Below are positions 26,286 to 34,937 of a DNA stretch of 64,000 bases, in pieces. The stretch's first letter is position 1. Every line of letters begins with the position of its first letter. Origin of the DNA: CAVRXQ01 sp963725215 (GTDB lineage: Bacteria > Actinomycetota > Acidimicrobiia > Acidimicrobiales > Bog-793); assembly GCA_963725215.1 (NCBI GenBank), contig CAVRXQ010000002.1, positions 124,001 through 188,000 of the forward strand, in the 5' to 3' direction. A model generated the notes under the pieces. The model was not told the DNA's origin. It worked only from the letters and a program-made list of their open reading frames with translations, and searched no databases. The translations under genes and the position numbers were made by a program.

Positions 26286-27179
26286 TCAGGGAGCGTGTTC
26301 TTGGAAATCCGCCCAGGTCTTGGCGAGGCCGGCGCGGAGTTCGACCTCCGGCGCGAACCCGAGCCTCCGTGCCTTTTTCGTGTCGACGACGACGGCCGGC
26401 ATCTCTCCCGGCTTCGCCGGCACCGCTTGGCGGGGAATCTCGATGCCGGTGACCTCGCAGGCTGTCTTCCACAGCTCGTTCATCGAGACCGACATCCCAG
26501 CGCCGATCGTAAGCGTGTCGGCACCCGGAAGCCCCAGAGCGAGCTCGATCGCGCGCACGGCGTCCGTGACGTACACGTAATCGCGCTTTTGCTCGCCGTC
26601 GCCGTACACGGATATAGCCGATCCCGAGAGCGCGCAGCGCATGATCCGCGCGACGACGCTGTCTTTCGACTGCATCCCTTCGCCGTAAATATTCGTGAAC
26701 CGCAACGAGACGATCTTCATCGCGTAGCTCGCGGCGTAGGCGGAAAAGAGCATCTCCGCCGCCGCCTTCGACGCCCCATACGGCGTGAGCGGCCGAGGCA
26801 GCACCATTTCGTCGATCGATCCTGAAACGACGCCGGCGACGGCGTTCGTCGACGCGAAGACCAACCGGTCGGTGCCGATCATCCGGCAGCGCTCCAAGAT
26901 CAGCTCCGTCGCGCCGACGTTCGTCTCGAAAACAGCGTGGGGGTCCTTGGCCGACATCAGCACCGACGTGATCGCGGCGAGATGGACAACGGCGTCCGTT
27001 CCTTCTGCGACCGCTTCATCGACCACCTTTTCCTCGCGCAGGTCCCCTTCGACACAGGCAACCTCCGGATCCGGGTACGGGTTCTTGTCGGCCACGACGA
27101 CCTCGTCGCCGCGTGCCATGAGGCTCCGCACGACGTGGCGCCCGACGAATCCCGACCCACCGGTGACGACGACTCGCAC
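26286..27179 (-). CDS. NAD-dependent epimerase/dehydratase (extended SDR)
   Basis: The 297-residue protein opens with the Rossmann motif VVVTGGSGFVGRHVV and has YGASKAAAEML, the YxxxK catalytic pair, with FASTNAVAG supplying the Ser/Thr. This is the layout of UDP-glucose 4-epimerase-like sugar-nucleotide enzymes. The substrate cannot be fixed from sequence. It is the last gene of the block scpA to cmk, 16 bases after the Cmk-PlsC stop. Confidence 0.85.
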   Translation of the reverse strand: MRVVVTGGSGFVGRHVVRSLMARGDEVVVADKNPYPDPEVACVEGDLREEKVVDEAVAEGTDAVVHLAAITSVLMSAKDPHAVFETNVGATELILERCRMIGTDRLVFASTNAVAGVVSGSIDEMVLPRPLTPYGASKAAAEMLFSAYAASYAMKIVSLRFTNIYGEGMQSKDSVVARIMRCALSGSAISVYGDGEQKRDYVYVTDAVRAIELALGLPGADTLTIGAGMSVSMNELWKTACEVTGIEIPRQAVPAKPGEMPAVVVDTKKARRLGFAPEVELRAGLAKTWADFQEHAP

Positions 27180-27195
27180 GAGGTGCTCCTTAGCT

Positions 27196-28563
27196 CTACG
27201 AACGGGCCGAGACGCTACCGCGCCGCACCGCCCGGGCTTCGTCGCTCGCCCGCTCGATCGCTCCCGCGAGCTCCAAGGAGAGCGCGTGCACCGCCGAGCG
27301 CGGCACCCGACCTTGGACGTTGGCGCGGCGGTGCTCGACGCCTTGCATCAAGGGCTCGCCGACGACGATGCCGAGTCGCGTCGGACGGACGAATTTCTGG
27401 CCGATCGGCAGCGCAATTTCGGTGCCAGCGAGCCCGACGGGGACGATCGGCACCCCGGCGCGCAAGGCGAGGTACGCCGCGCCCTCGCGAAGTGGCCCAA
27501 CCGCCATTCCTGTCCGGCGCGTCCCCTCTGGGAACAAGACGAGCGGCTCTCCGGCCAAGAGGACCTCAAGCGAACGGTCGAACGCCTTGCGGTCCGTCGC
27601 GTCGCGGCGCACCGGGAACGCGCCCAACGTCTCGATCAGCCACGAAAACGGACGGTTGATGAAGATCCCCTCCTTGGCGAGGAAGCGCAACCTGCGCCAC
27701 GTCACGCGCGCCGCGATGAGGAAGTCGATGTCTGATCGGTGCAGCGGGGCGATGATGTACGCACCCGACCTCGGCAGCTTCTCCTTGCCGATCACCTTCC
27801 CCGGAAGAAGCACGCGACTCAGTCCGACGAGGAGCGCGCGGCAGACGACGTAGAACCAGACTTGCGCGCGAGACGGTGGCCGGATCGGCCGTTCCCCCGG
27901 GTCCGCGACCACTTTTCGCACCTTCACCGACCCGAGCGCGCGCACGATCTCGTCGACGATCGAGTCGACGTCTCGATCGCTCGAGTCGATGACCAAAGCG
28001 TCGCCTGCCGCGACGAGCGGTGAGACCTCGCGCGTCGAGTCCTTGTGGTCGCGCTCGTCGATCCCCACGCGCACCTGGGAGAGGTCGCCCCTTCGGCCGG
28101 GCTGTTCCCGGGCGCGCCGCTCAGCGCGCACGTCAGGGTGCGCGGTCAGAAAGACCTTCAAGTCGGCGTGTGGAAGCACGACAGAGCCAATGTCGCGCCC
28201 TTCGATCACGCCTTCGCCGCGGCGCCTGACCCAGGCGCGCTGGCGCTCTACCAGCGCACGGCGCACTTCAGCGTGCGCCGACACGGCGCTCACCTCTTTG
28301 TCGACCTCGTCGGTGCGGATCGCCTGGGTGACGTCTTCCCCCTCAACGGTCACCCGGTCACCGACGTCGATCGAGAGCGACCTCGCGAGGTCGCCGAGAC
28401 GCTCGGCGTCGTCGGAGGCGATCTTCCTTCGCAGCGCGACGAGGGTCACCGCGCGGTACATCGCGCCGGTGTCGAGTCGCTCGAGGCCGAGGCGCTTCGC
28501 GAGCGCCTGCGCGACAGTCGACTTCCCCGCGCCTCCGGGGCCGTCGATCGCGATCACCGGCAC
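27196..28563 (-). CDS. cmk: Fused cytidylate kinase and PlsC-type acyltransferase
   Basis: Residues 1-220 form cytidylate kinase, with the Walker A IDGPGGAGKSTVAQAL, LDTGAMYRAVTL, and GRDIGSVVLP; it phosphorylates CMP and dCMP. Residues about 235-440 form an acyltransferase with the HxxxxD motif in PLHRSDIDFLIA, INRPFSW, FPEGTRRTG and VPIVPVGLAGTE, as in 1-acylglycerol-3-phosphate acyltransferases. A short linker (VADPGERPIRPPSRAQVW) joins them. The fusion unites nucleotide and phospholipid synthesis, both of which need CTP-derived precursors. It overlaps the aroA stop by ten bases. Confidence 0.92.
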   Translation of the reverse strand: MPVIAIDGPGGAGKSTVAQALAKRLGLERLDTGAMYRAVTLVALRRKIASDDAERLGDLARSLSIDVGDRVTVEGEDVTQAIRTDEVDKEVSAVSAHAEVRRALVERQRAWVRRRGEGVIEGRDIGSVVLPHADLKVFLTAHPDVRAERRAREQPGRRGDLSQVRVGIDERDHKDSTREVSPLVAAGDALVIDSSDRDVDSIVDEIVRALGSVKVRKVVADPGERPIRPPSRAQVWFYVVCRALLVGLSRVLLPGKVIGKEKLPRSGAYIIAPLHRSDIDFLIAARVTWRRLRFLAKEGIFINRPFSWLIETLGAFPVRRDATDRKAFDRSLEVLLAGEPLVLFPEGTRRTGMAVGPLREGAAYLALRAGVPIVPVGLAGTEIALPIGQKFVRPTRLGIVVGEPLMQGVEHRRANVQGRVPRSAVHALSLELAGAIERASDEARAVRRGSVSARS

Positions 28564-29822
28564 GCAAGCCTCCCCAACTCGTCCGCGAAACCCGGCCAGC
28601 TCACATCGGCCACATCGAAGTCCTCAATGTGTACCAATCCCCTCCCCCGCAGCGCGGCGATCGCGAGCGCCATCGCCACGCGGTGATCACCGTGCGACGA
28701 GGCGGCTCCCCGTGGATCAAAACCGCGGCCTTCGATGACGAAGCCGTCGGGTCGTTCGCGCACCTTGGCGCCGAGCGCACAGAGCGCGTCGGTCATCGCT
28801 GCGATCCGGTCGCTCTCTTTCACCCGCAGCTCGGCTGCGCCCTCGATCGTCGTCGTGCCCTCGGCGAAGCACGCCGCGACGACGAGGGCGGGCAACTCGT
28901 CGATGAGATCGGGGATCTCCTCCCCGCTGATCGTCGTCGCGCCAAGCGTTCCTCCCCGGCAGACGAGGTCACAGCGCCACTCGTCGACCGGCTCGACGCG
29001 GATCTCTGCGCCCATGCGCGAGAGGACCGAGACGAATCCGAGCCGCTCCGGCCCGCAATAGACGTGTTCGACGCGGAGGTCGCTTTGTGAAAGGAGCGCC
29101 GCACCTACGCATAAGAACGCGGCCTGGGAGGGATCGCCGGGAACGGCGAGCTCGAAGGCCTCGAGTTCGGATTGGCGCACCGAGACGACGTAGGCGTCCT
29201 TGCGCGAATCGACGGTGATCGCGGCACCACAACGCTCGAAGAGCTCCTCGGTGTGGCGGCGCGTCGGGTGGTCCTCGGTGACGCTCGTCGTCCCTTCGGC
29301 GCCGAGCGCCGCGAAGAGGATCGCCCCCTTCACCTGGGCGGAGGGGATGCGTTGGTGGTGGTCGATGCCGTGGAGCGCGGCGGGTTCGATCGACAACGGC
29401 GCGTGCTCGCCGTCGTGGGCCGAGATCGATGACCCCATGCGCCGAAGCGGCTCGACGACGCGATTCATTGGGCGGCCCCTCAATGACGCGTCACCGTCGA
29501 GTTGGGTCGGGAACGGCAACGTCGCGCACACCCCGGCGAGAAGGCGCATCGCAGTCCCCGAGTTGGCGAGGTTCAAGGCGTGGCGCGGAGGTCGAAGCCG
29601 CTCACGCCCGCCGATCACGGCGTCGTCGTCGAAGGCGACGCCCAACGCCGCGAGCGCGAGCCGGGTGCGGAAGACGTCGTCTCCGGGGTTGAGACCACGA
29701 AGCACCGAGCGCCCGGGGGCGAGCGCGGCGCAGATCAACGCGCGGTGCGAGATCGACTTGTCCCCGGGGACGCGCGCGACGCCCTTCAGCCCGCTCGCGC
29801 CGGCGAAGTCCGCGCCGCTCAT
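28554..29822 (-). CDS. aroA: 3-phosphoshikimate 1-carboxyvinyltransferase AroA
   Basis: The 422-residue EPSP synthase joins PEP to shikimate-3-phosphate in the pathway to aromatic amino acids. Visible motifs are VPGDKSISHRALICAALAPG, LNLANSGTAMRLLAGV with the NSGT phosphate loop, and RVKESDRIAAM. The ATG at 29822 gives the family N-terminus (LKGVARVPGDKSISHRA) and overlaps the rluB stop as ATGA. A longer upstream frame is low-complexity Arg/Pro and is rejected. Confidence 0.96.
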   Translation of the reverse strand: MSGADFAGASGLKGVARVPGDKSISHRALICAALAPGRSVLRGLNPGDDVFRTRLALAALGVAFDDDAVIGGRERLRPPRHALNLANSGTAMRLLAGVCATLPFPTQLDGDASLRGRPMNRVVEPLRRMGSSISAHDGEHAPLSIEPAALHGIDHHQRIPSAQVKGAILFAALGAEGTTSVTEDHPTRRHTEELFERCGAAITVDSRKDAYVVSVRQSELEAFELAVPGDPSQAAFLCVGAALLSQSDLRVEHVYCGPERLGFVSVLSRMGAEIRVEPVDEWRCDLVCRGGTLGATTISGEEIPDLIDELPALVVAACFAEGTTTIEGAAELRVKESDRIAAMTDALCALGAKVRERPDGFVIEGRGFDPRGAASSHGDHRVAMALAIAALRGRGLVHIEDFDVADVSWPGFADELGRLACR

Positions 29823-30571
29823 TTGCGGCCCACCGCGAGGTGGCGGATTCCCCTCGCTGCATCCCGCAGCACGACGAGCTCGCCTGGACGGAGGACGCGG
29901 TATTCGCCGGGTTTCAGTTGCTGGTCGCGCAACGACCCGATGCGCGTGCGGACGAGTCGGCGCACCGGGTGCCCGACCGCCTCGCACATCTTGCGCACCT
30001 GGCGGTTGCGCCCTTCGTGGATCGTGATCCGCAACACGCCCGGTGCGCGTCGCGACACCGCCGCCGGGCGGGTGACCACCCCCTCATCGATCTCGACCCC
30101 GTCGCGCAGCCGCCGGACCGCCTCTCGCGACGGATCGCCTTCGACTTCGCAGAGGTACTCCTTTTCCACGCCGTGGCTCGGATGGGCGAGCAGCTGCGCT
30201 AGCTCGCCGTCGTTCGTGCAGATGATCAGCCCTTCTGAGTCGAGGTCTAGCCGACCGACGGCAAAAACTCGCGGTGAGGCGGGCAAGAGATCGAGGATCG
30301 TCGGACGGCCCTCGGGGTCTTGCGCCGTCGTGACGACGCCTGGCGGCTTGTTCACGAGGTAGGCGACGAGGTCGGGCAAGATGCCGACGGCGACACCGTC
30401 GACTTCGACCCGATCGGTACCGGGAACGACGCGCCGTCCAAGCGCCGCCGTCCGGCCGTTCACCCTCACCCGTCCGTTGGCGATCAGCTCTTCGGCCGTC
30501 CGGCGCGATCCGTAGCCGGCGCGGGCGAGGATTTTTTGCAGGCGGGTCCCCGCCCGGTCTTCGGTGCTCAC
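29819..30571 (-). CDS. rluB: 23S rRNA pseudouridine synthase RluB-type
   Basis: The 250-residue protein has an S4 RNA-binding domain (RLQKILARAGYGSRRTAEELI) followed by a RsuA/RluB catalytic domain with VGRLDLDSEGLIICTNDG, where the Asp in RLD is catalytic, and HEGRNRQVRKMCEAVGHPV. It would modify a uridine in 23S rRNA. The GTG at 30571 overlaps the scpB stop (GTGA), the usual gene order scpA-scpB-rluB. Confidence 0.93.
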   Translation of the reverse strand: MSTEDRAGTRLQKILARAGYGSRRTAEELIANGRVRVNGRTAALGRRVVPGTDRVEVDGVAVGILPDLVAYLVNKPPGVVTTAQDPEGRPTILDLLPASPRVFAVGRLDLDSEGLIICTNDGELAQLLAHPSHGVEKEYLCEVEGDPSREAVRRLRDGVEIDEGVVTRPAAVSRRAPGVLRITIHEGRNRQVRKMCEAVGHPVRRLVRTRIGSLRDQQLKPGEYRVLRPGELVVLRDAARGIRHLAVGRK

Positions 30572-31155
30572 TCCTCCCCGTCCGAGCGCAGCACGCGCTC
30601 GAGGCTCTCGACCACCTCCGCGTCGGGGACGAAGTGCTCGAGCGGAGGCAGGTCCGCGAGCGAGTCGAGCCCGAGGCGCTCCAAGAACTGGGGCGTCGTC
30701 CCGAACAGCACGGCCTGGCCGGGTCCGGCGTCGTGGCCAACCGGCGCGACGTAGCCCCGCTCGACGAGGACCCGCATCACGCCTTCCGGGTTCACCCCGC
30801 GGATCGCACCGATCTGGCCGCGAGAGATGGGCTGTTTGTAGGCGACGATGGCGAGGGTTTCGAGCGCGGCGGGCGAAAGCCGCCGCGGCGCGTCGTCCAA
30901 GATGAAGCGCTCGACGTAGTTGCGGTACGCGGGGTGGCTCTGCAAGCGGAACCCGCCGGCGACGCGCACGAGCTCGAAGCCGCGCTCTTGTTGCTCGTAC
31001 TCGTGGGTGAGCGTCCGGCACAGCTCGTCGATGCGCTCGGGCGCCATCTCCAAGAGCTCCGCGAGCAACTGTGTCGTGACCGGCTCGGTCGCCACCGTGA
31101 GCACCGCTTCGATCGCCGCGGCCTGCTCGCGCGACTCGTCGTCGAACGCGTTCAT
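30568..31155 (-). CDS. scpB: Segregation and condensation protein B
   Basis: The 195-residue protein has tandem winged helices with EAVLTVATEPVTTQLLAELL, LETLAIVAYKQPISRGQI and VLVERGYVAPVG, diagnostic of ScpB. It binds the ScpA kleisin in the SMC condensin complex. It overlaps both neighbours by four bases: the scpA stop upstream and the rluB start downstream. Length is normal. Confidence 0.95.
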   Translation of the reverse strand: MNAFDDESREQAAAIEAVLTVATEPVTTQLLAELLEMAPERIDELCRTLTHEYEQQERGFELVRVAGGFRLQSHPAYRNYVERFILDDAPRRLSPAALETLAIVAYKQPISRGQIGAIRGVNPEGVMRVLVERGYVAPVGHDAGPGQAVLFGTTPQFLERLGLDSLADLPPLEHFVPDAEVVESLERVLRSDGEE

Positions 31156-31949
31156 CGTCCCACCGTCTCGGTCGCGCCGTAGTCGTCGATGTCCTCTCCG
31201 AACGCCGCGGTGTCATCGTCGCCGCCGATCCAGCTGACCGACAGCGTGCCGAAGGTGCTCGGCTGTTCGAGCTCGACAAGTGTTCGCTTATACAGCTCCA
31301 AGATGGCGAGGAACGAGGCGACGACGTGGGCGCGCGTCGGCAGGTGCTCGGTGAGCTCACGGAACGTCGCCTGGCCGCGCGCTCGGAGATCGTCGGCGAG
31401 GTTGATGATCGTCTCTGACACGCTCACCTCGTCGACAAGGACGTGGGTGTCCTCGATGCGCGGGACGGGGCGGGCGATGAAGGCCCGCGACGCGATGCGC
31501 GCCAGTCGCTTCGCGCTCACCCCTTCCAAGAGGTCCGGGACGACGTCGCTGAAGCGCTCGTCGGCGCCCGCGAGGCGCGGCACCGAGCGCTGCGCGCGCC
31601 CCTCCATCGTTAACAATTCCGCCGCGGCCTGGGCGAAGGTGCGGCACTCGACGAGGCGGGCCAACAGGTAGTCCCGCGCCTCGTACAGCGCGAGCTCGTC
31701 CTCGTCACTGACGTCGTAGGGGATCGGCAACAGGCGTCGGCACTTCAACTCGACGAGGGTCGCCGCGATGAGCAAGAACTCGGTCGAGACCTCCAAGTCC
31801 AAAGACTCGGCGCGCACCATCTCGGCGACGAAGGCGTCGACGACGTCAGCGAGACGCACCTCATAGAGGTCGACCTCTTGGGCCGCGATCAGCTGGTAGA
31901 GCAAACTGAACGGCCCGTCGAAGACGTCGAGGTGGACCTCGTAGGTCAT
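31152..31949 (-). CDS. scpA: Segregation and condensation protein A (kleisin)
   Basis: The 265-residue protein opens with YEVHLDVFDGPFSLLYQLIA, close to the ScpA consensus FxGPLDLLLxLI, and continues EVDLYEVRLADVVDAFVAEM. The C-terminal winged-helix ends with FLAILELYKRTLVELEQ. It bridges the SMC heads. The ATG at 31949 is chosen because upstream in-frame sequence overlaps the divergent trpS promoter region. It is the first gene of the six-gene block running to the epimerase. Confidence 0.93.
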   Translation of the reverse strand: MTYEVHLDVFDGPFSLLYQLIAAQEVDLYEVRLADVVDAFVAEMVRAESLDLEVSTEFLLIAATLVELKCRRLLPIPYDVSDEDELALYEARDYLLARLVECRTFAQAAAELLTMEGRAQRSVPRLAGADERFSDVVPDLLEGVSAKRLARIASRAFIARPVPRIEDTHVLVDEVSVSETIINLADDLRARGQATFRELTEHLPTRAHVVASFLAILELYKRTLVELEQPSTFGTLSVSWIGGDDDTAAFGEDIDDYGATETVGR

Positions 31950-32027
31950 GACGAGCACGCTACCGGGCGCGCCCTTCTTCCTGGTGAACCGCCCAAGGTG
32001 ACAAATCCGCTCGTCTATCGTCCACCC

Positions 32028-33020
32028 ATGGCTCGGGTCTTCTCCGGGGTGCAGCCCTCCGGCTCGCTTCACGTCGGCAACTACCTCGGCGCGTTCCGCC
32101 AGTGGGTGAAGGACCAGTACAGCGACGACGCCATTTTCTGCGTCGTGGACCTCCACGCGATGACGACCGAACTCTCGCCAGCCGACCTCAAGAAGAATTC
32201 GCTCGACACGGCGACCGGGTTCTTGGCGATCGGGCTCGACCCGGAGGTCTGCACGATCTTTCTGCAGAGCCACGTCCCCGAGCACACCGAGCTCTCCTGG
32301 ATCTTGGAGTGCTCAGCAGGCTTCGGCGAGCTGAGCCGGATGACCCAGTTCAAGGAGAAGTCGCAACGTCACGAGGCGATCCGGGCCGGCCTGTTCACAT
32401 ACCCCGTCTTGATGGCGGCGGATGTCTTGTTGTACGACACGGACAAGGTCCCCGTCGGGGACGACCAGCGCCAGCACCTCGAGTTGACCCGCGACCTCGC
32501 GATGCGCTTCAACGCCACCTACGGCGAGACCTTCGTCGTGCCGGAGGCCCAGGTCCCAAAGGTCGGGGCGCGGGTGATGGACCTCCAGCATCCCGAGCAG
32601 AAAATGTCGAAGAGCACATCGTCGCCGTCGGGACTGATCTTCCTCGACGATTCGCCCGACGAGATCCGAAAAAAGATCCGCCGCGCGGTCACCGATACCG
32701 AGACCGAGGTGCGTTACGACCGCGAAAAAAAACCCGGGGTGGCGAACCTGCTCGAGTTCCTCGCCGCGGCGAGCAGTGACGACCCCGAGCGCGTCGCCGC
32801 GCGATACCCGAACTACGGGGCGCTGAAGAACGACACCGCGGAGGCGCTCGTCGAGCTGCTGCGGCCGGTACGCGAACGCATCGCCGAGCTCAGCTCGGAC
32901 CCGGGGTTCGTCGCCTCAGTGCTCGGCTCCGGCGCCGCTCGGGCGCGGGAGATCTCCTCGAAGACACTCGAGCGCGCCCGCGCCGCGGTCGGCCTCGTCG
33001 AACGCGGGGAACTCATTTAA
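32028..33020 (+). CDS. trpS: Tryptophanyl-tRNA synthetase
   Basis: The 330-residue class I synthetase shows FSGVQPSGSLHVGNYLGA, containing the HIGH-equivalent HVGN, and QKMSKSTSS, the KMSKS loop. GDDQRQHLELTRDLA is a conserved tryptophan-site segment. The ATG at 32028 matches family starts. The gene is divergent from scpA, with 78 bases between the starts. Confidence 0.97.
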   Translation: MARVFSGVQPSGSLHVGNYLGAFRQWVKDQYSDDAIFCVVDLHAMTTELSPADLKKNSLDTATGFLAIGLDPEVCTIFLQSHVPEHTELSWILECSAGFGELSRMTQFKEKSQRHEAIRAGLFTYPVLMAADVLLYDTDKVPVGDDQRQHLELTRDLAMRFNATYGETFVVPEAQVPKVGARVMDLQHPEQKMSKSTSSPSGLIFLDDSPDEIRKKIRRAVTDTETEVRYDREKKPGVANLLEFLAAASSDDPERVAARYPNYGALKNDTAEALVELLRPVRERIAELSSDPGFVASVLGSGAARAREISSKTLERARAAVGLVERGELI

Positions 33021-33205
33021 AGCGGCGGTCCTCAGGCTCCGATCGCCGGGGCGAGCGGAACAACGGAACGTCGAGGCCCTCCGGAAAAGCGAGAAAATCT
33101 TCCGCCGGCGTCGAATTCCGGTGCGCCCATCCGACGTGAAGGCGGGACCCGACATCGGGGCCCCCGGGATCGAAGACCCGGTCCAACGAGAAAGGCGGAG
33201 TTCCG
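33021..33205. other. Spacer upstream of the DGPF/ECF42 pair
   Basis: About 185 bases between trpS and the DGPF-protein gene. GTCGA-containing repeats occur here (around 33081 and 33109), but I cannot assign a promoter. AAAGGCGGAG before 33206 is the probable ribosome binding site. Confidence 0.35.
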
Positions 33206-33625
33206 ATGCGCTTCATGATGCTTATCTACCCAAACGTCTCTGAGAACAACTACATGCCCACCGCGCAAGCCGTGTCCGAGATGGGTAAGTACAACGACGA
33301 GCTGCAAAAAGCCGGCGTTTTGCTCGCCCTCGACGGACTCCACCCGACCTCGAAGGGCGCTCGCGTCTCTGGCGCCAACGGAAAGGTCTCGGTTACCGAC
33401 GGACCGTTCGCCGAAGTGAAGGAAGTCATCGGCGGCTACTGGGTGATCGACGTCTCTTCCAAAGAAGAGGCGATCGAGTGGGCGAAACGCTGCCCGGCCG
33501 TGCAGGGTCCGGCGAACGCCCCCAACTACGAAGGACACGTCCCGGTGATCGAAGTGCGGCAGGTCTTCGAGTTCGAGGACTTCCCCGAAGAGGTTCGCGA
33601 CGCAGCGTCCAATCCGACGAGTTAG
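33206..33625 (+). CDS. YCII-related DGPF protein, partner of ECF42 sigma factor
   Basis: The 139-residue protein has the YCII fold and the hallmark DGPFAEVKEVIGGYWVIDV. DGPF proteins are the conserved genomic partners of ECF group 42 sigma factors, as seen here with the sigma gene 16 bases downstream. Their biochemical function is not settled. The ATG at 33206 gives MRFMMLIYPNVSE, a normal family start. Confidence 0.88.
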   Translation: MRFMMLIYPNVSENNYMPTAQAVSEMGKYNDELQKAGVLLALDGLHPTSKGARVSGANGKVSVTDGPFAEVKEVIGGYWVIDVSSKEEAIEWAKRCPAVQGPANAPNYEGHVPVIEVRQVFEFEDFPEEVRDAASNPTS

Positions 33626-33641
33626 CGCGGGTTCGCTCGAA

Positions 33642-34934
33642 GTGGCAGAGGTGACGACGCGCGAGGCGAAGCGCGCGGTCGACGCGATCTGGCGAATCGA
33701 GTCCGCAAAGGTCGTCGCGACCCTCGCGCGCTTCGCCGGTGATTTCGTCCTGGGCGAGGACCTCGCCCAGGACGCGCTCGTCGCCGCGCTCGAGCAGTGG
33801 CCGCGCACCGGCACGCCCGAGAAACCCGGCGCTTGGCTCGTCACGGTCGGAAAGCGCCGCTACGTCGATTCGCTGCGTCGGCGTTCGGCGCTCGAGGCGA
33901 GACACGACGCGCTGGCGCGGGAGTTCGCGTTGCAACACGCGTCCCTGGAAGCCGACGGCACCCCGTTCGGCGAAGAGATCGCAGACGGCGTGCTCCGTCT
34001 CATCTTCATCTCGGCGCACCCATTGCTTTCCTCCGACGCGCGCGTCGCCCTCACATTGCGAGTCGTCGCCGGGCTGCACACCGACGAGATCGCGCACGCT
34101 TTCCTCGTGCCCGAAGCGACGGTCGCGCAGCGGATCGTCCGCGCGAAACGGACGCTCTCCGAAGCGAAGGTCCCCTTCACGGCCCCCGCTCCGCACGAAC
34201 TCGAAGAGCGACTCGAATCGGTGCTCGACGTGATCTACCTCGTCTTCAACGAGGGCTACGTCGCGACTTCCGGCGCCGGCTGGACCCGCCCCGAGTTGTG
34301 CCACGAGGCGCTGCGCCTTGGCCGCTCGCTCGCCGAGCTGCTCCGGGAGGAATCCGAAGTCCACGGGCTCGTCGCATTGATGGAGTTGCAGGCGTCGCGG
34401 CTTTCCTCGCGCGTCGACGAAGGCGGCGAAGCTGTCCTGCTCGGCCACCAGAACAGATCGCGCTGGGATCGTCTACTCATCCGCCGGGGACTCGCATCAC
34501 TCGAGCGCGGCGCGGCACTCGGACGCGGCCTCGGACGTTTCGGTCTCCAGGCCGCGATCGCGGCATGCCACGCGCAGGCCGAAAACTTCGATCAGACGAA
34601 CTGGGTACGGATCGCGGCGCTCTACGACGCGCTGGCGCAGATTGCCCCTTCCCCGATCGTCGACCTCAATCGTGCCGTCGGCCTCTCGATGGCGTACGGA
34701 CCTGACGTCGGTCTCGAGGCAGTCCGCGCACTTGAGTCCGATCCGTTCCTCTCCGATCACCACCTGCTGGCGGCGGCACGCGCCGACCTCTACGCGCGAC
34801 TCGGCCGTCGTGCCGAGGCGCGACGGGAGTTCGCGCGGGCCGCGTCACTGACGAGGAACGAGAAAGAACGCGACCTCATGGCACGGCGCGCTGCGGAACT
34901 CGACGACGGAGACGACTCGCGGGGGCGTTACTGA
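33642..34934 (+). CDS. ECF42-type RNA polymerase sigma factor with TPR-like extension
   Basis: The 430-residue protein has sigma region 2 (GEDLAQDALVAALEQWP with TPEKPGAWLVTVGKRRYVD), region 4 (LRVVAGLHTDEIAHAFLVPEATVAQRIVRAKRTL) and a long C-terminal domain of about 240 residues with DVIYLVFNEGYVA and helical pairs ending LGRRAEARREFARAA. ECF42 members regulate through this TPR-like C-terminal domain and lack a classical anti-sigma factor. None is present here. It starts with GTG and is cotranscribed with the DGPF gene. Confidence 0.9.
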   Translation: MAEVTTREAKRAVDAIWRIESAKVVATLARFAGDFVLGEDLAQDALVAALEQWPRTGTPEKPGAWLVTVGKRRYVDSLRRRSALEARHDALAREFALQHASLEADGTPFGEEIADGVLRLIFISAHPLLSSDARVALTLRVVAGLHTDEIAHAFLVPEATVAQRIVRAKRTLSEAKVPFTAPAPHELEERLESVLDVIYLVFNEGYVATSGAGWTRPELCHEALRLGRSLAELLREESEVHGLVALMELQASRLSSRVDEGGEAVLLGHQNRSRWDRLLIRRGLASLERGAALGRGLGRFGLQAAIAACHAQAENFDQTNWVRIAALYDALAQIAPSPIVDLNRAVGLSMAYGPDVGLEAVRALESDPFLSDHHLLAAARADLYARLGRRAEARREFARAASLTRNEKERDLMARRAAELDDGDDSRGRY

Positions 34935-34937
34935 AGT

